A DNA stretch of 64,000 nt, taken from NCBI GenBank assembly GCA_022315425.1, contig JAIUPT010000031.1, positions 620,001 through 684,000 of the forward strand. Reading direction: 5' to 3'. The position numbers were made by a program, and so were the translations under genes. How positions within the stretch are numbered: the stretch's first letter is position 1; each line of letters begins with the position of its first letter. Source of the stretch: Pseudevernia furfuracea. Its lineage: Eukaryota; Ascomycota; Lecanoromycetes; Lecanorales; Parmeliaceae. Shown here one piece after another: positions 1 through 11,570 of the stretch. The notes under the pieces are model-generated. The model made no database searches. It was not told the origin of the DNA and saw only the letters and a list, made by a program, of their open reading frames with translations.

Positions 1-626
1 CTTGATGGATATCTTGGGCTCTCCAATACCGCCCATCACACGAACGTCGCGAATCAATCGGATATCGACGTTGTGGCTGCCCGGATTTAAGTGAAGGACT
101 AACGGGGCTCTGCGGTATGCATAATAATCTCCACCGAAAAAGTGATCATTATCAACGCAGAATTCAAGGACATTGTCAGCATAGAAAACTATTGATTGTG
201 CGGAACTCGCTGCTATCGTTAGATGCCCTCGAACCCAGGCTTGATATTGCAAAGCAGCCCAGCCATACACGGATTGCAGAAATGACCAATCAACGTTGGG
301 AAAGCCGACGATCAAAGTAGCTTCAGCAACGTGTTCGGAACTCGATGAACTTTCCAATCGTTGGGTTGACCAAGATACTCGGCCACTGGGGGCAAGCGAG
401 CTGGGATAACTTGTTTCGTTGTCATATTCAAGGGCGCGAAAGCCTCCTTGAAAGTCCAAAGGATCTGCTCCCCAGCTTGCTTCTATTATGTATCAGGCAT
501 AAGACTGGGAGACACATGGCTCTTGTTACCTCGTGTTCCAATCTGAAAGGGACCAAGCACGTCCCACTTCATGGAGAAGCTAATTGAAGGGCATTCACCT
601 CCACTCTCCCCGTGTCTGATCAGCAT
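1..626 (-). CDS. Prolyl-oligopeptidase-like alpha/beta hydrolase, N-terminal part (runs off left edge)
   Basis: The minus strand carries an open frame from about 482 to the window edge, preceded by a 47-base intron (483-529; GTAACA donor, ATAATAG acceptor). Joining across it gives WDVLGPFQIGTREASWGADP, followed by a frame containing VDWSFLQSVYGWAALQYQAW and PLVLHLNPGSHNVDIRLIRD. From memory this matches the N-terminal domain of large fungal alpha/beta hydrolases annotated as prolyl oligopeptidase (S9)-like or phospholipase/carboxylesterase proteins. The catalytic domain would lie to the left of the window, so activity cannot be judged. An ATG at 626 opens the frame and another lies at 572; further 5' exons, for example one with a signal peptide, are possible. 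Family assignment is moderately sure; that this strand is coding is nearly certain. Confidence 0.72.
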
Positions 627-1235
627 TCTTAGATCACGTACTGTAAGGCGATACAAAAGAAGCCTCGGCGCCTGTACTCCGTAATCTCTCCCAAATTTAC
701 GGAACTCATCGGTTCAAGGCATACGAGTGCAGCAACGTCGCAACGAAACATTAGAGCAACATCAGAGCAATGTTAGAGCACTGGCATCTTTTCACTAAGT
801 CTCCGCATTACATAATTCGGCCGTAGCTAGTAGCGTACTCGTATAATTTATCCATTCTGCTTCTTCACGAATTGGTGAATGACAAGCCAAACTCGAATAG
901 GCTCATACGTATTAGCTCAAGAGCTCTTCTTCTCCTTGTCCTTTTCTGACTTGACTTGAACGGTCATCCTCACGCTCATTTACCAGCGACAGGGTATCGA
1001 CCTTGCGAGGGTGCGAGGGGCGTTCTCAGAGTCACCAATCCCCACAGCAAACCTGCAGCCACCTTTTCGAGCCATCACATGTACTTGTCAGCTCAAAAAA
1101 TACCTCGATAACTACAATGGAGCATGCAATAGCTACTCGCATTCTTCTCAATTGAAATGCATACAGAACCATACAAGTCAAACATAGGCATAGTCCACTT
1201 CTAAGCCGGAATTGCGCATCAGCCCAAATCGGACT
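627..1235. other. Intergenic, divergent promoter region
   Basis: This stretch separates the leftward hydrolase from the rightward transporter, so it should hold both promoters. It contains the 9-mer TACTCCGTA at 675-683, which recurs elsewhere in the window. No other gene is seen. Confidence 0.5.
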
Positions 1236-2932
1236 ATGAGCTCTCCTAACGTAGAGCGCCGCCGGTCATCCTCTTCAAAGCCCAGAGAAAAGTTCCCAGA
1301 CTTGGACGCCTCCCGATCCGGAGACTACTTTCCCGAACATGAGGAGAGCGAGATCGGCAGAAGTGCAGCCGCCAGAACATTAAGCCCCGCAAAAACGAAC
1401 GGCGTACTGCACAGCGAAAGGTGGCAGACACGGAAGGACAACCATCTGGCATGGGGAGACGGCCACCTCAACGTCGCAGGCGCTAGACAACATAGCCGGC
1501 ATAGGAGTATCAGTGATGCCTTCAGGAACATTCGAACCAGGAAGGGTAGCGTTAGTGAAAATGCACATGAGATTGCGGAGGCATTAAAAGCTCCTATATC
1601 TTTTAAAATTTTAGTAGGCGAACCTGTGGCATTGAAAAATGCACCAGCTGACAGGTACCTCAGTGGCTCTGCCTTATCTGGTACCTGAGCTCGGCTTTGA
1701 CCAATACTTCCTCCAAGTCCATACTCAACGCCTTTCCTAAACCGATCACTCTGACTATAATACAATTCGCCTTTGTCTCCGGATGGTGCCTATTCTTCGC
1801 ATCCCTTGCTCGTCTTTTTCCTCGTCTACAGACTGCCATTCCAGCTTTGAAAAACGGCATTCGATATCCTAGTCGGGAAGTAATAGCTACTACCATGCCT
1901 CTCGCCCTCTTTCAGATCGGTGGACACATTTTATCATCCACCGCTACAGAGAAAATCCCGGTATCTCTGGTCCATACTATTAAAGGCCTCTCACCGCTCT
2001 TCACGGTCCTAGCTTACCGCTTCGTCTTCCACATCCATTACCCTACAGCAACATACCTCTCGCTTATACCTCTGACACTCGGTGTCGTTCTAGCTTGCAG
2101 TGTCGAGTTCTCAGGCAATCTTTTTGGCGTTCTCTGCGCTTTCGGCGGGGCCCTCATCTTTGTCACGCAAAACATCTTCTCGAAAAAGCTCTTCAACGAG
2201 GCCGCCCGCGCGGAAGCCGATGGACCTGGCATGGCTCCAGCGCAACGCAAGCTCGACAAGTTGAACCTGCTCTGCTACTGTTCCGGCCTCGCCTTCGTCC
2301 TCACATTCCCCATCTGGCTTTGGACCGATGCCCTCCCTCTTTATTCCGCGCCACTATCTCTCACGCCTCACACCACCCCATCTCCCTCCCCTCCATCTTC
2401 GATGTACCTACCTCTCGAATTCTTCTTTAATGGAATATTCCACTTTGCACAAAACATGCTGGCTTTCATCCTCCTCTCCCTCGTCTCTCCGGTGACTTAC
2501 TCAGTCGCCTCACTCATCAAACGTGTTTTCGTCATTGTCATAGCCATCATCTGGTTTGGTAATAGCACAACATCACTACAAGCTGCTGGCATTGCTCTTA
2601 CCTTTCTTGGACTTTACCTCTACGATCGTACGAGCGACTCGGCAAAGGCGAATCGGAGGGCTAAGATGGAGTCGTTGAGTATTGACAAGCCTTTGTTACC
2701 ACTGAGTAATAAGGATGCGGTTTTCGACGAATCACCAATGAGCACGTTTTCAAGCAATATGTTTGGGAATGCCAACGGCCATGTCATTGGGGAGGATAAG
2801 AAAACAGATGCAGCTGGGCCGGGCCGGCCAAGAGCAAGGAGTCAGGCTAGCAATTCGTGGCGACCGCCAGGAACAAGGCATGAAGAGACCTGGAGACCGA
2901 GAGATTTAAGTAATAATCCGAGCACTGGGTGA
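1236..2932 (+). CDS. Triose-phosphate-type (TPT/DMT) membrane transporter, SLY41-like
   Basis: Two exons (1236-1613 and 1664-2932), joined in frame across a 50-base intron (GTAGGC...CTCAG), encode 548 residues. The first 110 or so residues are hydrophilic and serine-rich. The join restores FKILWLCLIWYLSSALTNTS, the first transmembrane segment of the triose-phosphate translocator family; SKSILNAFPKP and TIKGLSPLFTVLAYR follow, with about ten hydrophobic segments and a polar C-terminal tail of some 90 residues. Relatives move phosphorylated or nucleotide-linked metabolites across Golgi or ER membranes; yeast SLY41 is an ER/Golgi member. The substrate cannot be read from sequence. The ATG at 1236 is chosen because the open frame upstream has only a TTG. 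Confidence 0.88.
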
Positions 2933-3642
2933 AGAGCTCATGACTTCCATGACTAAATGCCGGAAATGTTTGATATATACGTGACATTCACAGGCTATAA
3001 ATTTACAATGGGCCTGAAGTGCCAGAAACTAAAGTGGCTGCGCAAAATATTGTCGAATTTGTGGCAGCGAGTACTAAAACTCAAATGTGTGCATCCACAA
3101 CTCCATGTAATCGGCACTAGCACCATAGAGCCTCGCAGGTGCCATATACGTAACAGAACTGCTTGACCCGTGCCTATCTGCAATCGAAATACACCCCCAT
3201 CTCCTCTTGAAATTCTGTAGCGACCGTCGGTAAGGAACACAACATCATTGGTCTTCCGTCAAGAAACCCTCGTTTGCTCCAGCTACGGCGCCTATTAGGG
3301 TTTGCTCTTGGATCAACCAGCAGAGAAGGAAGTGGTAGGCCTGAAGTTGAACTTCGCCACTTCCTCCTACAATAAAATGCGTCCTGATGAGTATAATTGA
3401 AGAAGTCGATCAAGTGCGGGAACATTTTAAGTACTTTATTGACTCGAGACTAACGCTTGCCGCGGCTAAGTCTAAAGCGAACATAGAGCGCGCCTGTTGA
3501 GCCAATCAATGATCTTTGATTCATTTGACAAGCGCTATTGTTTTGACAGTTCGAAAACATATCATGATTTGTTGCATTTGACCATCCACCAAATATACAA
3601 TTGCCCTTCTGCCACCTCCTTTCTTTGGTTCCCTTCCCCAAG
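2933..3642. other. Intergenic between two + strand genes
   Basis: It holds the 3' end of the transporter transcript and the promoter of the complex I gene. Short open frames on both strands lack family resemblance or splice support. Nothing else is seen. Confidence 0.5.
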
Positions 3643-6131
3643 ATGCTCCGTACGCCACTTTCCCGGTCTGCGGCTAGGCTAGGGAGGCAGGCCAAATGGC
3701 AAGTTGGTGCGAGGAGTTTCAATGCCACAACGAGGAGGAAAGCGGAAGTGCAGCTCACAATTGATGGCAAACAGGTCTCAATAGAAGGTATTGGGTGATA
3801 TTGGCCTCATGTTGATGTCAGTGAAGCGCTGACTTGGAGTGCAGCGGGCTCCGCTCTTATACAAGCATGCGAAAAGGCCGGTGTGGTTATACCGCGATAC
3901 TGTTATCACGAAAAGCTCATGGTTGCTGGGAACTGTCGTATGTGTCTAGTGGAAGTTGAAAGAGCGCCGAAGCCTGTTGCATCATGCGCCTGGCCTGTAC
4001 AGCCTGGTATGGTGGTCAAGACGGACTCGCCACTCACTCATAAAGCAAGAGAAGGCGTGATGGAATTTCTGCTCGCAAACCACCCACTGGACTGCCCAAT
4101 CTGCGATCAAGGAGGCGAATGCGATCTACAAGATCAGTCGATGCGATATGGAGCCGATCGAGGGCGATTCCACGAGATGGGGGGCAAGCGCGCCGTCGAA
4201 GATAAGAACATGGGCCCTTTGATTAAGACTTCCATGAACAGGTGTATCCATTGCACGAGATGCATTCGGTTCGCAAATGATGTGGCTGGAGCACCAGAGC
4301 TCGGGTCAACGGGCAGAGGCAATGATATGCAGATTGGCACATATCTTGAAACAGCTCTTGATTCCGAAATGTCAGGGAATGTCATCGACTTGTGCCCTGT
4401 TGGCGCCTTAACTTCCAAACCATACGCTTTTCGTGCACGGCCGTGGGAACTACAGCATACTGAATCAGTGGACGTGCTTGATGCTTTGGGTTCAAATATC
4501 CGAATAGATGCAAGAGGGATGGAAGTCATGAGGATTATCCCCAGACTCAATGATGATATCAACGAGGAGTGGATCAACGACAAGACTAGATTTGCTTGCG
4601 ATGGCTTGAAAACCCAACGATTGACTACGCCTCTGATACGCCGAGATGGTAAATTCATACCAGCATCATGGGAACAAGTCTTGACCGAGATTGGCAACGC
4701 CTACCAGCGTATATCTCCCAAGGGAAACGAGTTCAAGGCCATTGCTGGCCATCTCGTCGAAACGGAAACCCTAGTCGCCATGAAAGACCTGGCCAATAAA
4801 CTAGCATCTGACAATCTCGCCCTCGACCAACCCCTTGGTAGCCAGCCAATCGCCCACGGAATCGACCTCCGCTCCTCCTATACCTTCAATAGTAAAATCT
4901 ATGGTGTTGAAGAAGCGGATGCCATACTCCTCGTCTGTACCAATCCTCGTCATGAAGCCGCCGGCCTCAATGCCCGCATTCGCAAGCAATGGCTGCGTTC
5001 CGACCTCGAGATTGGCTTCGTCGGCGAGCCCTTCGAGAGCACCTTCGATTTTGATCACCTTGGCGCTGACGTGTCTGCCTTGAAGAAAGCACTTCAGGGT
5101 CCTTGGGGCAAAGTCCTACAATCTGCCAAACGCCCTATGATCATTGTCGGTTCCTCAGCTGTGGAACACTCAGACGCAAAAGCCATATTCGAAACCGTCG
5201 GTTCCTTCGTCGATAAGAACGCTGCTAAATTCATCACTCCTGAATGGCAAGGCTTTAACGTACTCCAGCGCGCCGCCTCCCGCACAGGGGCTTACGAAGT
5301 TGGCTTCACGACGCCCTCTCCCACTGTCGCGAACACAGTACCCAAGTTCATATGGCTGCTTGGCGCAGATGAGATTTCCGAATCCGACATTCCTAAAGGC
5401 GCATTCATAGTCTACCAAGGCCATCACGGCGACAGAGGCGCCCAACTCGCAGACGTCATACTTCCCGGGGCTGCGTACACAGAGAAGCACGGCACGTACG
5501 TCAACACAGAAGGTCGTGTACAAATGACGCGAGCCGCCACCTCAATGCCAGGAGCAGCGAGAGATGACTGGAAGATCCTGAGGGCCGCGAGCGAGTACCT
5601 GGGGGCGCCGCTACCATACGATGATATAGAAGGTTTGAGGGATCGTATGGAAGAGATCAGTCCTGCGTTAAGACGTTACGATATCGTGGAGGGGACTGGT
5701 ATGCCCCAGCTTCAGAAAGTACAGCTTGTGGATCAGAACAAGGGAGCCAAAGCAGAGAATAAACCTTTTGAAAGTGTGATCAAGGATTTCTTCTTTACGG
5801 ACGCAATTTCCAGAAGGTATGTTCGAGCCTGTTCGATGGCCACTGGCACACTGCTGATTTAGATTGCTACAGTTCCCCAACAATGGCACGCTGCTCCGCA
5901 GCCAAAGCGACGGGTAATCCAGAGACCAACTACATGGTATGTGCATGCCCAGGCGACATCCTCTTGATTGATACACTGCTTTGAGTTGAGGGTTCTTTTC
6001 AATGTCTAGACTTGCCTTCCTGATTTGCCTCGGAGAAGCAATGCTGACCGTGAAATCTTCAGGCGCCGGGTGAACCAAACAGTCAGGTTGCGTACGGAAC
6101 GCCACACGTGGCGCATACAGCTTCGTTGTAG
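3643..6131 (+). CDS. NDUFS1: NADH:ubiquinone oxidoreductase 75/78-kDa subunit, mitochondrial
   Basis: Four exons (3643-3787, 3845-5816, 5873-5936, 6063-6131) encode 749 residues, the usual length. The first 35 or so residues, rich in Arg, Ser and Ala, are a mitochondrial presequence. A 2Fe-2S ferredoxin domain follows, with cysteines in CYHEKLMVAGNCRMCLVE from about residue 68, then the histidine/cysteine ligand region HPLDCPICDQGGECDLQD and the 4Fe-4S motif CIHCTRCIRFAND. The rest is the molybdopterin-oxidoreductase-like domain. The protein is the largest subunit of the complex I peripheral arm and carries electrons from FMN toward ubiquinone. Two small 3' exons restore the conserved tail (SSPTMARC and VAYGTPHVA). 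All introns are GT-AG, 56-126 bases long. Confidence 0.97.
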
Positions 6132-6493
6132 ATAGTTATATTCTGAATTGCGGAATGATAAACGCAGAAAGTGGGATGGGGAATTGCAGAGCTCGAATAT
6201 CAAAGCCAAAGCTTTAGGTCTCGAAAGGGTTCAGCGAAGGGGAGTCGGCGTTATCATGAGACTGTACATATTTTTCAACTGATTACTTCACAACTCCAGA
6301 AGTTTCGATGGAGAACAATTTGCCTTTCATTGAGCTAGGGATCTATGCAGATAGATGCTGCTGCATCTGCATCGGCCTGGAATATAATAAACGCGCCTTG
6401 AAACACCATCGCTGTTTTTCGCGGGACAAATCGTCATGCAAATGCTCGATAGTCACGCCACGCCACAACAATTTTCTTTGCCCTCTTCCGTCC
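6132..6493. other. Convergent 3' intergenic region
   Basis: It lies between the ends of the complex I gene (+) and byr4 (-). It should contain both 3' untranslated regions. No gene is seen. Confidence 0.5.
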
Positions 6494-9400
6494 TCACAGT
6501 GTTTCTACTTTTCCGCGAATAGCCCACCTCCAACCCCCTCTACCCATCCCTTCATCCCTTACAACACCGTCCCCAACCCATCCATCCACCTTGCTCCTCC
6601 ATCTCTCTTCCTCAGCCTTCTGCCTCCTCACGAATTCAGGTCCGACATCAAATTCCTCACCGACAAGCCACTCATCCTCTGCCAATGAATTCCCCTTGCC
6701 AGCAGCTGTGCCACTGAGAGTATCATCGTTGCCTTGTCCAATTGTGCTCTTCGCCTTGGTACCGTCATCGAGATCGTCCAAGCCAGCGAAAGGGTCGTCG
6801 TCGTCCTCAATGGTGTCAGGCGACATGAGATTGGAGTTACTTCCGTGTCTCAGCTCGCCATGCTGAGGCGCCATCTTGAGCCAGCACATGCGCTGCGGGT
6901 CAAAGACCATGCCGCCGCTCATCTGCACGCCTTTAGTGGTACCTACGTTGGCAATAAGTGCCGGTGCCGCTTTGCCACCTCCTGGGGACTTAGGACTAGC
7001 TAGTGCGGTCGGCTGTGGGATTGGCACTTCAAAAGGCGCGAGAGCGTTCTCGTTGCCTTCCCAGCGGAAAAGGTTGGGGTTCCAGGACATGCCTTTTAGC
7101 GTCTTTGCGGTGTTTACACCCTCACCCATTGGCTTGATAAGACGAGGCTTTTGTGGTGGACCTTTCGTACGCTTCTTCGAATGATGGACACTCGGAGATG
7201 CAAGGGTCTTAGCGTTGGTGACAGGATTCGCATGCGCTTTCCAATTTGTGCTTATTGAGCTGAGAGGCCCGCCCTCGCGGACAGTAGGAAGAGATGGCGT
7301 CGTATGTAAAGTAGCACTGACTGATCCGATGCGTTGTTCTCGAGCGAGGCGAGAAGCATTGGTGTCGCGGGCGAAGCTGGGAACATGGCAATGCCTCAGA
7401 GGGCTAAGAGGCGCCGACGGTGTGGCAGTGGGTGGTAGCTCACTGAGTGATGTAGTGGAAACGCTATGTGACTGGAGGCCAAGCTTGCTACGCATCTGAA
7501 CGGACTTTGGCGCACCGCGTGAGATCGGTTGTTTCATGAATTTGGACTCCGTTGAAGCCGAGGTGGGAAGGTCGTCAAAGGCGTCAAGCTCGTTTCCATC
7601 GCCAAAGGCTCGGCGCCGAGTTGGTTTAGTAAGTGTACGCTTGGACGCAGCTTCTCGAATCAAAGACTCTGGAGCATGGTCTCGGCGACCGGTTGGAGTG
7701 ATAGGGCGATGATGTACATTGGAAAGCCGAGATATCGGTCGATTAACGGGGCCGTTATCATTAGAGTCCGAAGAAGTCGGGCGATTGATTTGCCTGGAAG
7801 ATTTTATGCTTATATGGTGAGATTGCGCTTGAGATGTTCCAGCAGGCAAGAATGGGACAGGGGGTCTCCTTGAATTGGCAAGACTCGACTCAGCGCCTGA
7901 TCGATCGACAGGTGTCTTCGGTCTAGACGGCAGACCTTGACGGCCGCTATAGTCTCCTCCACGAGATGGGGGCCTCTGATACGATGGTTGGGTGCGAGCT
8001 GGCGAAGGCTGATTTCTCATCACAGGCGCTGATCGCTTGGACTTCAGGAGTTGCACAGGATTCGTTGTAGGTTCGGATCTCAGCGTATCACGGGATGATT
8101 TGGTATTCAGTCCACGGCGGACTGGAGTAGATGGCGCTGCGGCGTGGGAAGATGATGGAGTAGCGGGGGTTGGAATGGCTGAGATTGACGAATGTGCAGA
8201 ATGGCCTCCCATGCGTGATCCAGGCCGACGATAATGTGGTATGGGACCTCCACTCTCGGACACAGGCTCCAGTGTAGAGCGAGACCTACTTTGGGGCAGA
8301 GGCTTCGGAATCTTGCTTACGCCAGGCTCGAGCTTATTGGTGAATGTGAGAGTCATTGCAGCTCGTCTTGCTGGACTAGTCTGCCGTGCTGCTTTGTGCT
8401 TGACGTTCCGATTGAGAGTAAGTTTCCCAGAATCAAAAACATCCCCGTCGCCAATCTCAATGCCAGAGAAGAAATCATCCTTCGCTAACACGGCTTTCTT
8501 GACCGGCTCGGCTGGCTGCTTCTGGGGATTAATATCTGCTTGATCGGGCGATATATTATCGAGACGCTTCTTGAGTGCCTCGTCAAACTTAAAGGGTCCA
8601 TCCGGAAGGACTAGGCCCTCTAGGCCTTCGTCTTCGCTCTCGCCAGTTAGACAGCTTGAAGCACTAGGACTGAAAGCAGAGATTGATGAGCTTGGATTCG
8701 ATCTAACATCTCTTCTCGTGCCACCAAATCTCGTGCCTAAGCTTCCTTCAGCCCATTCCATGTCCAAATCATCATTGAGCTGGGATGCTGGAGTCTTGGG
8801 CGCTTCTTTTCGGGCTGACAGCGTGAGAGGCTGCCCGTCCATAGGTAGCTCCAAGTCATCTTCGATGTTTTCAACCTCGTTGTTGACTTTCGCTGGCGGA
8901 GGTATGAAATTGACCGGCTTCTGTGGTAATCGATTTTTGGCAACCTTGATTGTGGGCACATCTCCAAAAAAGTCATCGTCGTCATCGTCGTCACGGAATT
9001 TATCCAGAGAAGAGTTACCGGTCTTGATCTTGTTGGCGGAAGCCATCCGCTCTTTAAATGTCATGCTGGACTGATGCTTCAACGGGCTCGGCGACGAAGG
9101 AAACTCTGCACTGAACTGTCTCATTGCATCTGGGAAGTCCTTCGCATCGTTCTTCTTCAACTTGAGGCCGCCTTCTTGAGCTTTGGGCAACTCAATATCT
9201 TCACCCCAATCATCTCCCCCCAAGACCTTTTTCAACCGCCGACCCCCGAGTCTCTTAATGGTACCGCCAAGGAGCGCGGATGAAGGGACATTGGTGGGTA
9301 TTGGAATACCAGCACTCTTTGCGGCATTGATGGCGTCTGTGGTTGATTTCTCGTCGTCCGTCGGAAGCAAGACCTGCCAATCCTCGTCTCCTCCGCCTAT

Positions 9401-9595
9401 AGACTCTCTGTCTGAGCGTGTGGACATACGCGATGAAGTGCTGTCGCGAAAGTGAGAAGCTTGGGTGGATCCAATCGTGGTACTGGATACATTGCGGAAT
9501 TGAAGTTCATCGATGCCTTGGAGATCGTCATCATCATCCCAGCACTCCATAGTATCCTCCACTGGCTGCCGCGGCTTCAAGGTTAATGGCTCCAT
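6494..9595 (-). CDS. byr4: Byr4/Bfa1-like septation (SIN/MEN) GAP scaffold
   Basis: A single uninterrupted frame of 1033 residues starts at ATG 9595. The N-terminus has the acidic segment METMECWDDDDDLQG-like (residues about 12-27) and DEDWQVLLP, then a conserved basic block GGTIKRLGGRRLKKVLGGDD near residues 105-125. The middle is long, Ser/Pro/Arg-rich and probably disordered. The C-terminus carries FRWEGNEN, MVFDPQRMCWLKM and EEFDVGPEFVRRQKAEEERW. These are marks of the fungal cytokinesis regulator Byr4 (Bfa1 in budding yeast), which with Cdc16/Bub2 forms the two-part GTPase-activating complex for Spg1/Tem1 at spindle pole bodies and so controls septum formation. It diverges from XRCC4 across a 573-base spacer. 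Confidence 0.85.
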   Translation of the reverse strand: MEPLTLKPRQPVEDTMECWDDDDDLQGIDELQFRNVSSTTIGSTQASHFRDSTSSRMSTRSDRESIGGGDEDWQVLLPTDDEKSTTDAINAAKSAGIPIPTNVPSSALLGGTIKRLGGRRLKKVLGGDDWGEDIELPKAQEGGLKLKKNDAKDFPDAMRQFSAEFPSSPSPLKHQSSMTFKERMASANKIKTGNSSLDKFRDDDDDDDFFGDVPTIKVAKNRLPQKPVNFIPPPAKVNNEVENIEDDLELPMDGQPLTLSARKEAPKTPASQLNDDLDMEWAEGSLGTRFGGTRRDVRSNPSSSISAFSPSASSCLTGESEDEGLEGLVLPDGPFKFDEALKKRLDNISPDQADINPQKQPAEPVKKAVLAKDDFFSGIEIGDGDVFDSGKLTLNRNVKHKAARQTSPARRAAMTLTFTNKLEPGVSKIPKPLPQSRSRSTLEPVSESGGPIPHYRRPGSRMGGHSAHSSISAIPTPATPSSSHAAAPSTPVRRGLNTKSSRDTLRSEPTTNPVQLLKSKRSAPVMRNQPSPARTQPSYQRPPSRGGDYSGRQGLPSRPKTPVDRSGAESSLANSRRPPVPFLPAGTSQAQSHHISIKSSRQINRPTSSDSNDNGPVNRPISRLSNVHHRPITPTGRRDHAPESLIREAASKRTLTKPTRRRAFGDGNELDAFDDLPTSASTESKFMKQPISRGAPKSVQMRSKLGLQSHSVSTTSLSELPPTATPSAPLSPLRHCHVPSFARDTNASRLAREQRIGSVSATLHTTPSLPTVREGGPLSSISTNWKAHANPVTNAKTLASPSVHHSKKRTKGPPQKPRLIKPMGEGVNTAKTLKGMSWNPNLFRWEGNENALAPFEVPIPQPTALASPKSPGGGKAAPALIANVGTTKGVQMSGGMVFDPQRMCWLKMAPQHGELRHGSNSNLMSPDTIEDDDDPFAGLDDLDDGTKAKSTIGQGNDDTLSGTAAGKGNSLAEDEWLVGEEFDVGPEFVRRQKAEEERWRSKVDGWVGDGVVRDEGMGRGGWRWAIRGKVETL

Positions 9596-10168
9596 GTTGT
9601 GTTAGTTGAGGTGGAGACCTCAGTTGTGGTCTCAAATTGAGTAGAAAGGAAAGTCGTAAATCGTGCCGTTTAGAGCTTTGAAATCATATTTGATGCAGTT
9701 GGTGTACTAGGATACTGCTGGCCGATCAAGTTTGCCTGGTGTTTGTGGGATCTCAAGCTGAGGTGGGCGTTGTAAGGAGCCACCCCCTGACCCAGGGAAA
9801 GGGCAGGAATTGCAACAAGAGACTTGCGGACAAAAGATATCCCAAGCTCGTCTTAGGTAGCAATCACTGTATACTAGTTACGAAGAAGCGATAAGCTCCG
9901 TGGTTGTCGAAGAGTGTGAGTCGTGTTATGACTTAGAAGAGGCTGGTGTACATCAATAAGGCGACCGCCGGCCTCCCAATTTTGTAGGGTTTAGCGCCTT
10001 GGTATTACGCTAGCGCGCGCAGAGCGCCTTAGCTACTGAAAGTAAATAGAGGTACTCCGTAGCGGAGGCAACAACGCTTCAGGAAGGCAACCACTCAGGT
10101 GGAAATTAATGTTTTTATACTGCCCGAAACCCCATTTCTCTCTTTTCCACTGACAGGACCTGCTCTTC
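9596..10168. promoter_or_regulatory. Divergent byr4 / XRCC4 promoter region
   Basis: The two flanking genes start at its borders and point away from each other, so it must hold both promoters. A TACTCCGTA motif lies at 10053-10061. No transcription-factor site can be named with confidence. Confidence 0.5.
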
Positions 10169-11329
10169 ATGGACACCGAGCACATCCTCTATCTCCCCCG
10201 CTCGGACAGTGAAGGGGAATATGTACTAGTCAATGTCTCGTCCGGAGGACCTTCTCCATTAGATTTGAAGTTGCTGGCAACAGAGGGAGAGAGTCCGTAC
10301 ATGGCTACGAGTGAGTTCAGATCTTATGTACCTGAGCCACCACTGACCACTGATAAAGTAAAGCAGTCTCGAATTTCCAAGCTCCGGGATAAAAGGAACC
10401 AACTAAGTGACGATCAATGGGAGGACGTGTTGCATTCGACCCTCCTTCAGCGTCAAATTCAGGGGTCAGAAGAAAGCATCTTCGAAAAGCTCGAAGTCCT
10501 TGCTACTCTTGCAGGTGATCAACTCTCAATAACTATCCGCAACAATATCTCTGGCATCACTCAAAAGCTAGGCGAGGTACTCTTCAAGAAAGATGACAGT
10601 CAGGAATTAGATATAATAGGGTGGACAGGAACGGCGGTAGAAAGATCTAATAGATTGGCCAGAGAATTCCAAGAGCTGACTACAAAATATGACGAGCAAA
10701 GCAAAAAGATCGAAAAGCTCCATAATCAGCTCGAGGATCTGATCAAAGCCAAGTTAGAACACGAGGATTCTCTTCTGCAAAAATTCAGGGAGCTCCTCAA
10801 CACCAAAAAGTTAAAGATCAGAGACCAACAACGACTTTTGGCTAGTGCCAGAATCGATCCCAAGCAAGCAGCGAAACTCCAAAACGCTCGCTCAATCTCG
10901 AAACCTCGTGCAGCGACCGCTTCTCGAACCGAGAAGCGAAAAGCAAAGAGTGGCCATCGAGCCTCTGATTCACCAGAAGAAAGCGGGTTTGAAGGAAAGG
11001 CTCTCAAGCAAAAGCCAGAGAGTGATATGTCCGAGCAGATGAATACACCTGAACATTCTGATCAAGATGTGACTGAAGATGAAAGTGGTGATGACCCAGA
11101 GTCTCCGCCTCAGACACCCAAATTGCGTGAAAAGACTCAGACCGCTGATGGAGCGAAAGGAGCTATAGGCGAGGAAATGCAATTAGATACCCTGCCGCCG
11201 ACGAGGTACCTGCCGTTCGGAGAAGGTGGGAGCAGGGAGCAGGCGACGCGGCCAGCGACAGAGGATAATCCGATGCTCACTCAAGATACCGGGAATGAGG
11301 ACGAGGAGACGGATGATGACGAATTATGA
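10169..11329 (+). CDS. XRCC4: XRCC4-like non-homologous end-joining factor
   Basis: An intronless frame of 386 residues. Residues 1-125 resemble the XRCC4/Lif1 globular head (LYLPRSDSEGEYVLVNVSSG, then QLSITIRNNISGITQKLGEV). Residues about 165-235 form a long coiled coil rich in Lys, Glu and Leu, the dimer stalk that binds DNA ligase IV. The C-terminal 150 residues are acidic and Ser/Pro-rich, ending EDEETDDDEL. In this family the protein stabilises ligase IV and bridges broken DNA ends with the XLF/Nej1 partner. Length and layout fit fungal XRCC4. Sequence conservation is weak in the family, so some doubt remains. Confidence 0.82.
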   Translation: MDTEHILYLPRSDSEGEYVLVNVSSGGPSPLDLKLLATEGESPYMATSEFRSYVPEPPLTTDKVKQSRISKLRDKRNQLSDDQWEDVLHSTLLQRQIQGSEESIFEKLEVLATLAGDQLSITIRNNISGITQKLGEVLFKKDDSQELDIIGWTGTAVERSNRLAREFQELTTKYDEQSKKIEKLHNQLEDLIKAKLEHEDSLLQKFRELLNTKKLKIRDQQRLLASARIDPKQAAKLQNARSISKPRAATASRTEKRKAKSGHRASDSPEESGFEGKALKQKPESDMSEQMNTPEHSDQDVTEDESGDDPESPPQTPKLREKTQTADGAKGAIGEEMQLDTLPPTRYLPFGEGGSREQATRPATEDNPMLTQDTGNEDEETDDDEL

Positions 11330-11570
11330 AATATGGTCATGGTATGTGTTTATGTGTTGTATTGAAGTACACTCGTTCATGCCCGAAAAGTGCCCATTAA
11401 TTCCATCATCTATCGATAATTGTCAAGCATCAAGCTTGCGTGACAGGGTATCTTATGAAAGCGCCCAATGAAGCTTTTGCTAGAACTCCTACTATGCATA
11501 CATGTTATCAGCTTACAGACAGAATTGCCTCGGAATTTTCTGGCCTGAGCATCCTGCAATTCTGAATTTC

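Noticed and set aside
117..587. Plus-strand open frames at 117-320 and 345-587.
   Set aside because: They are shadows of the hydrolase exons on the minus strand, where the conserved wording and a splice pair are found.
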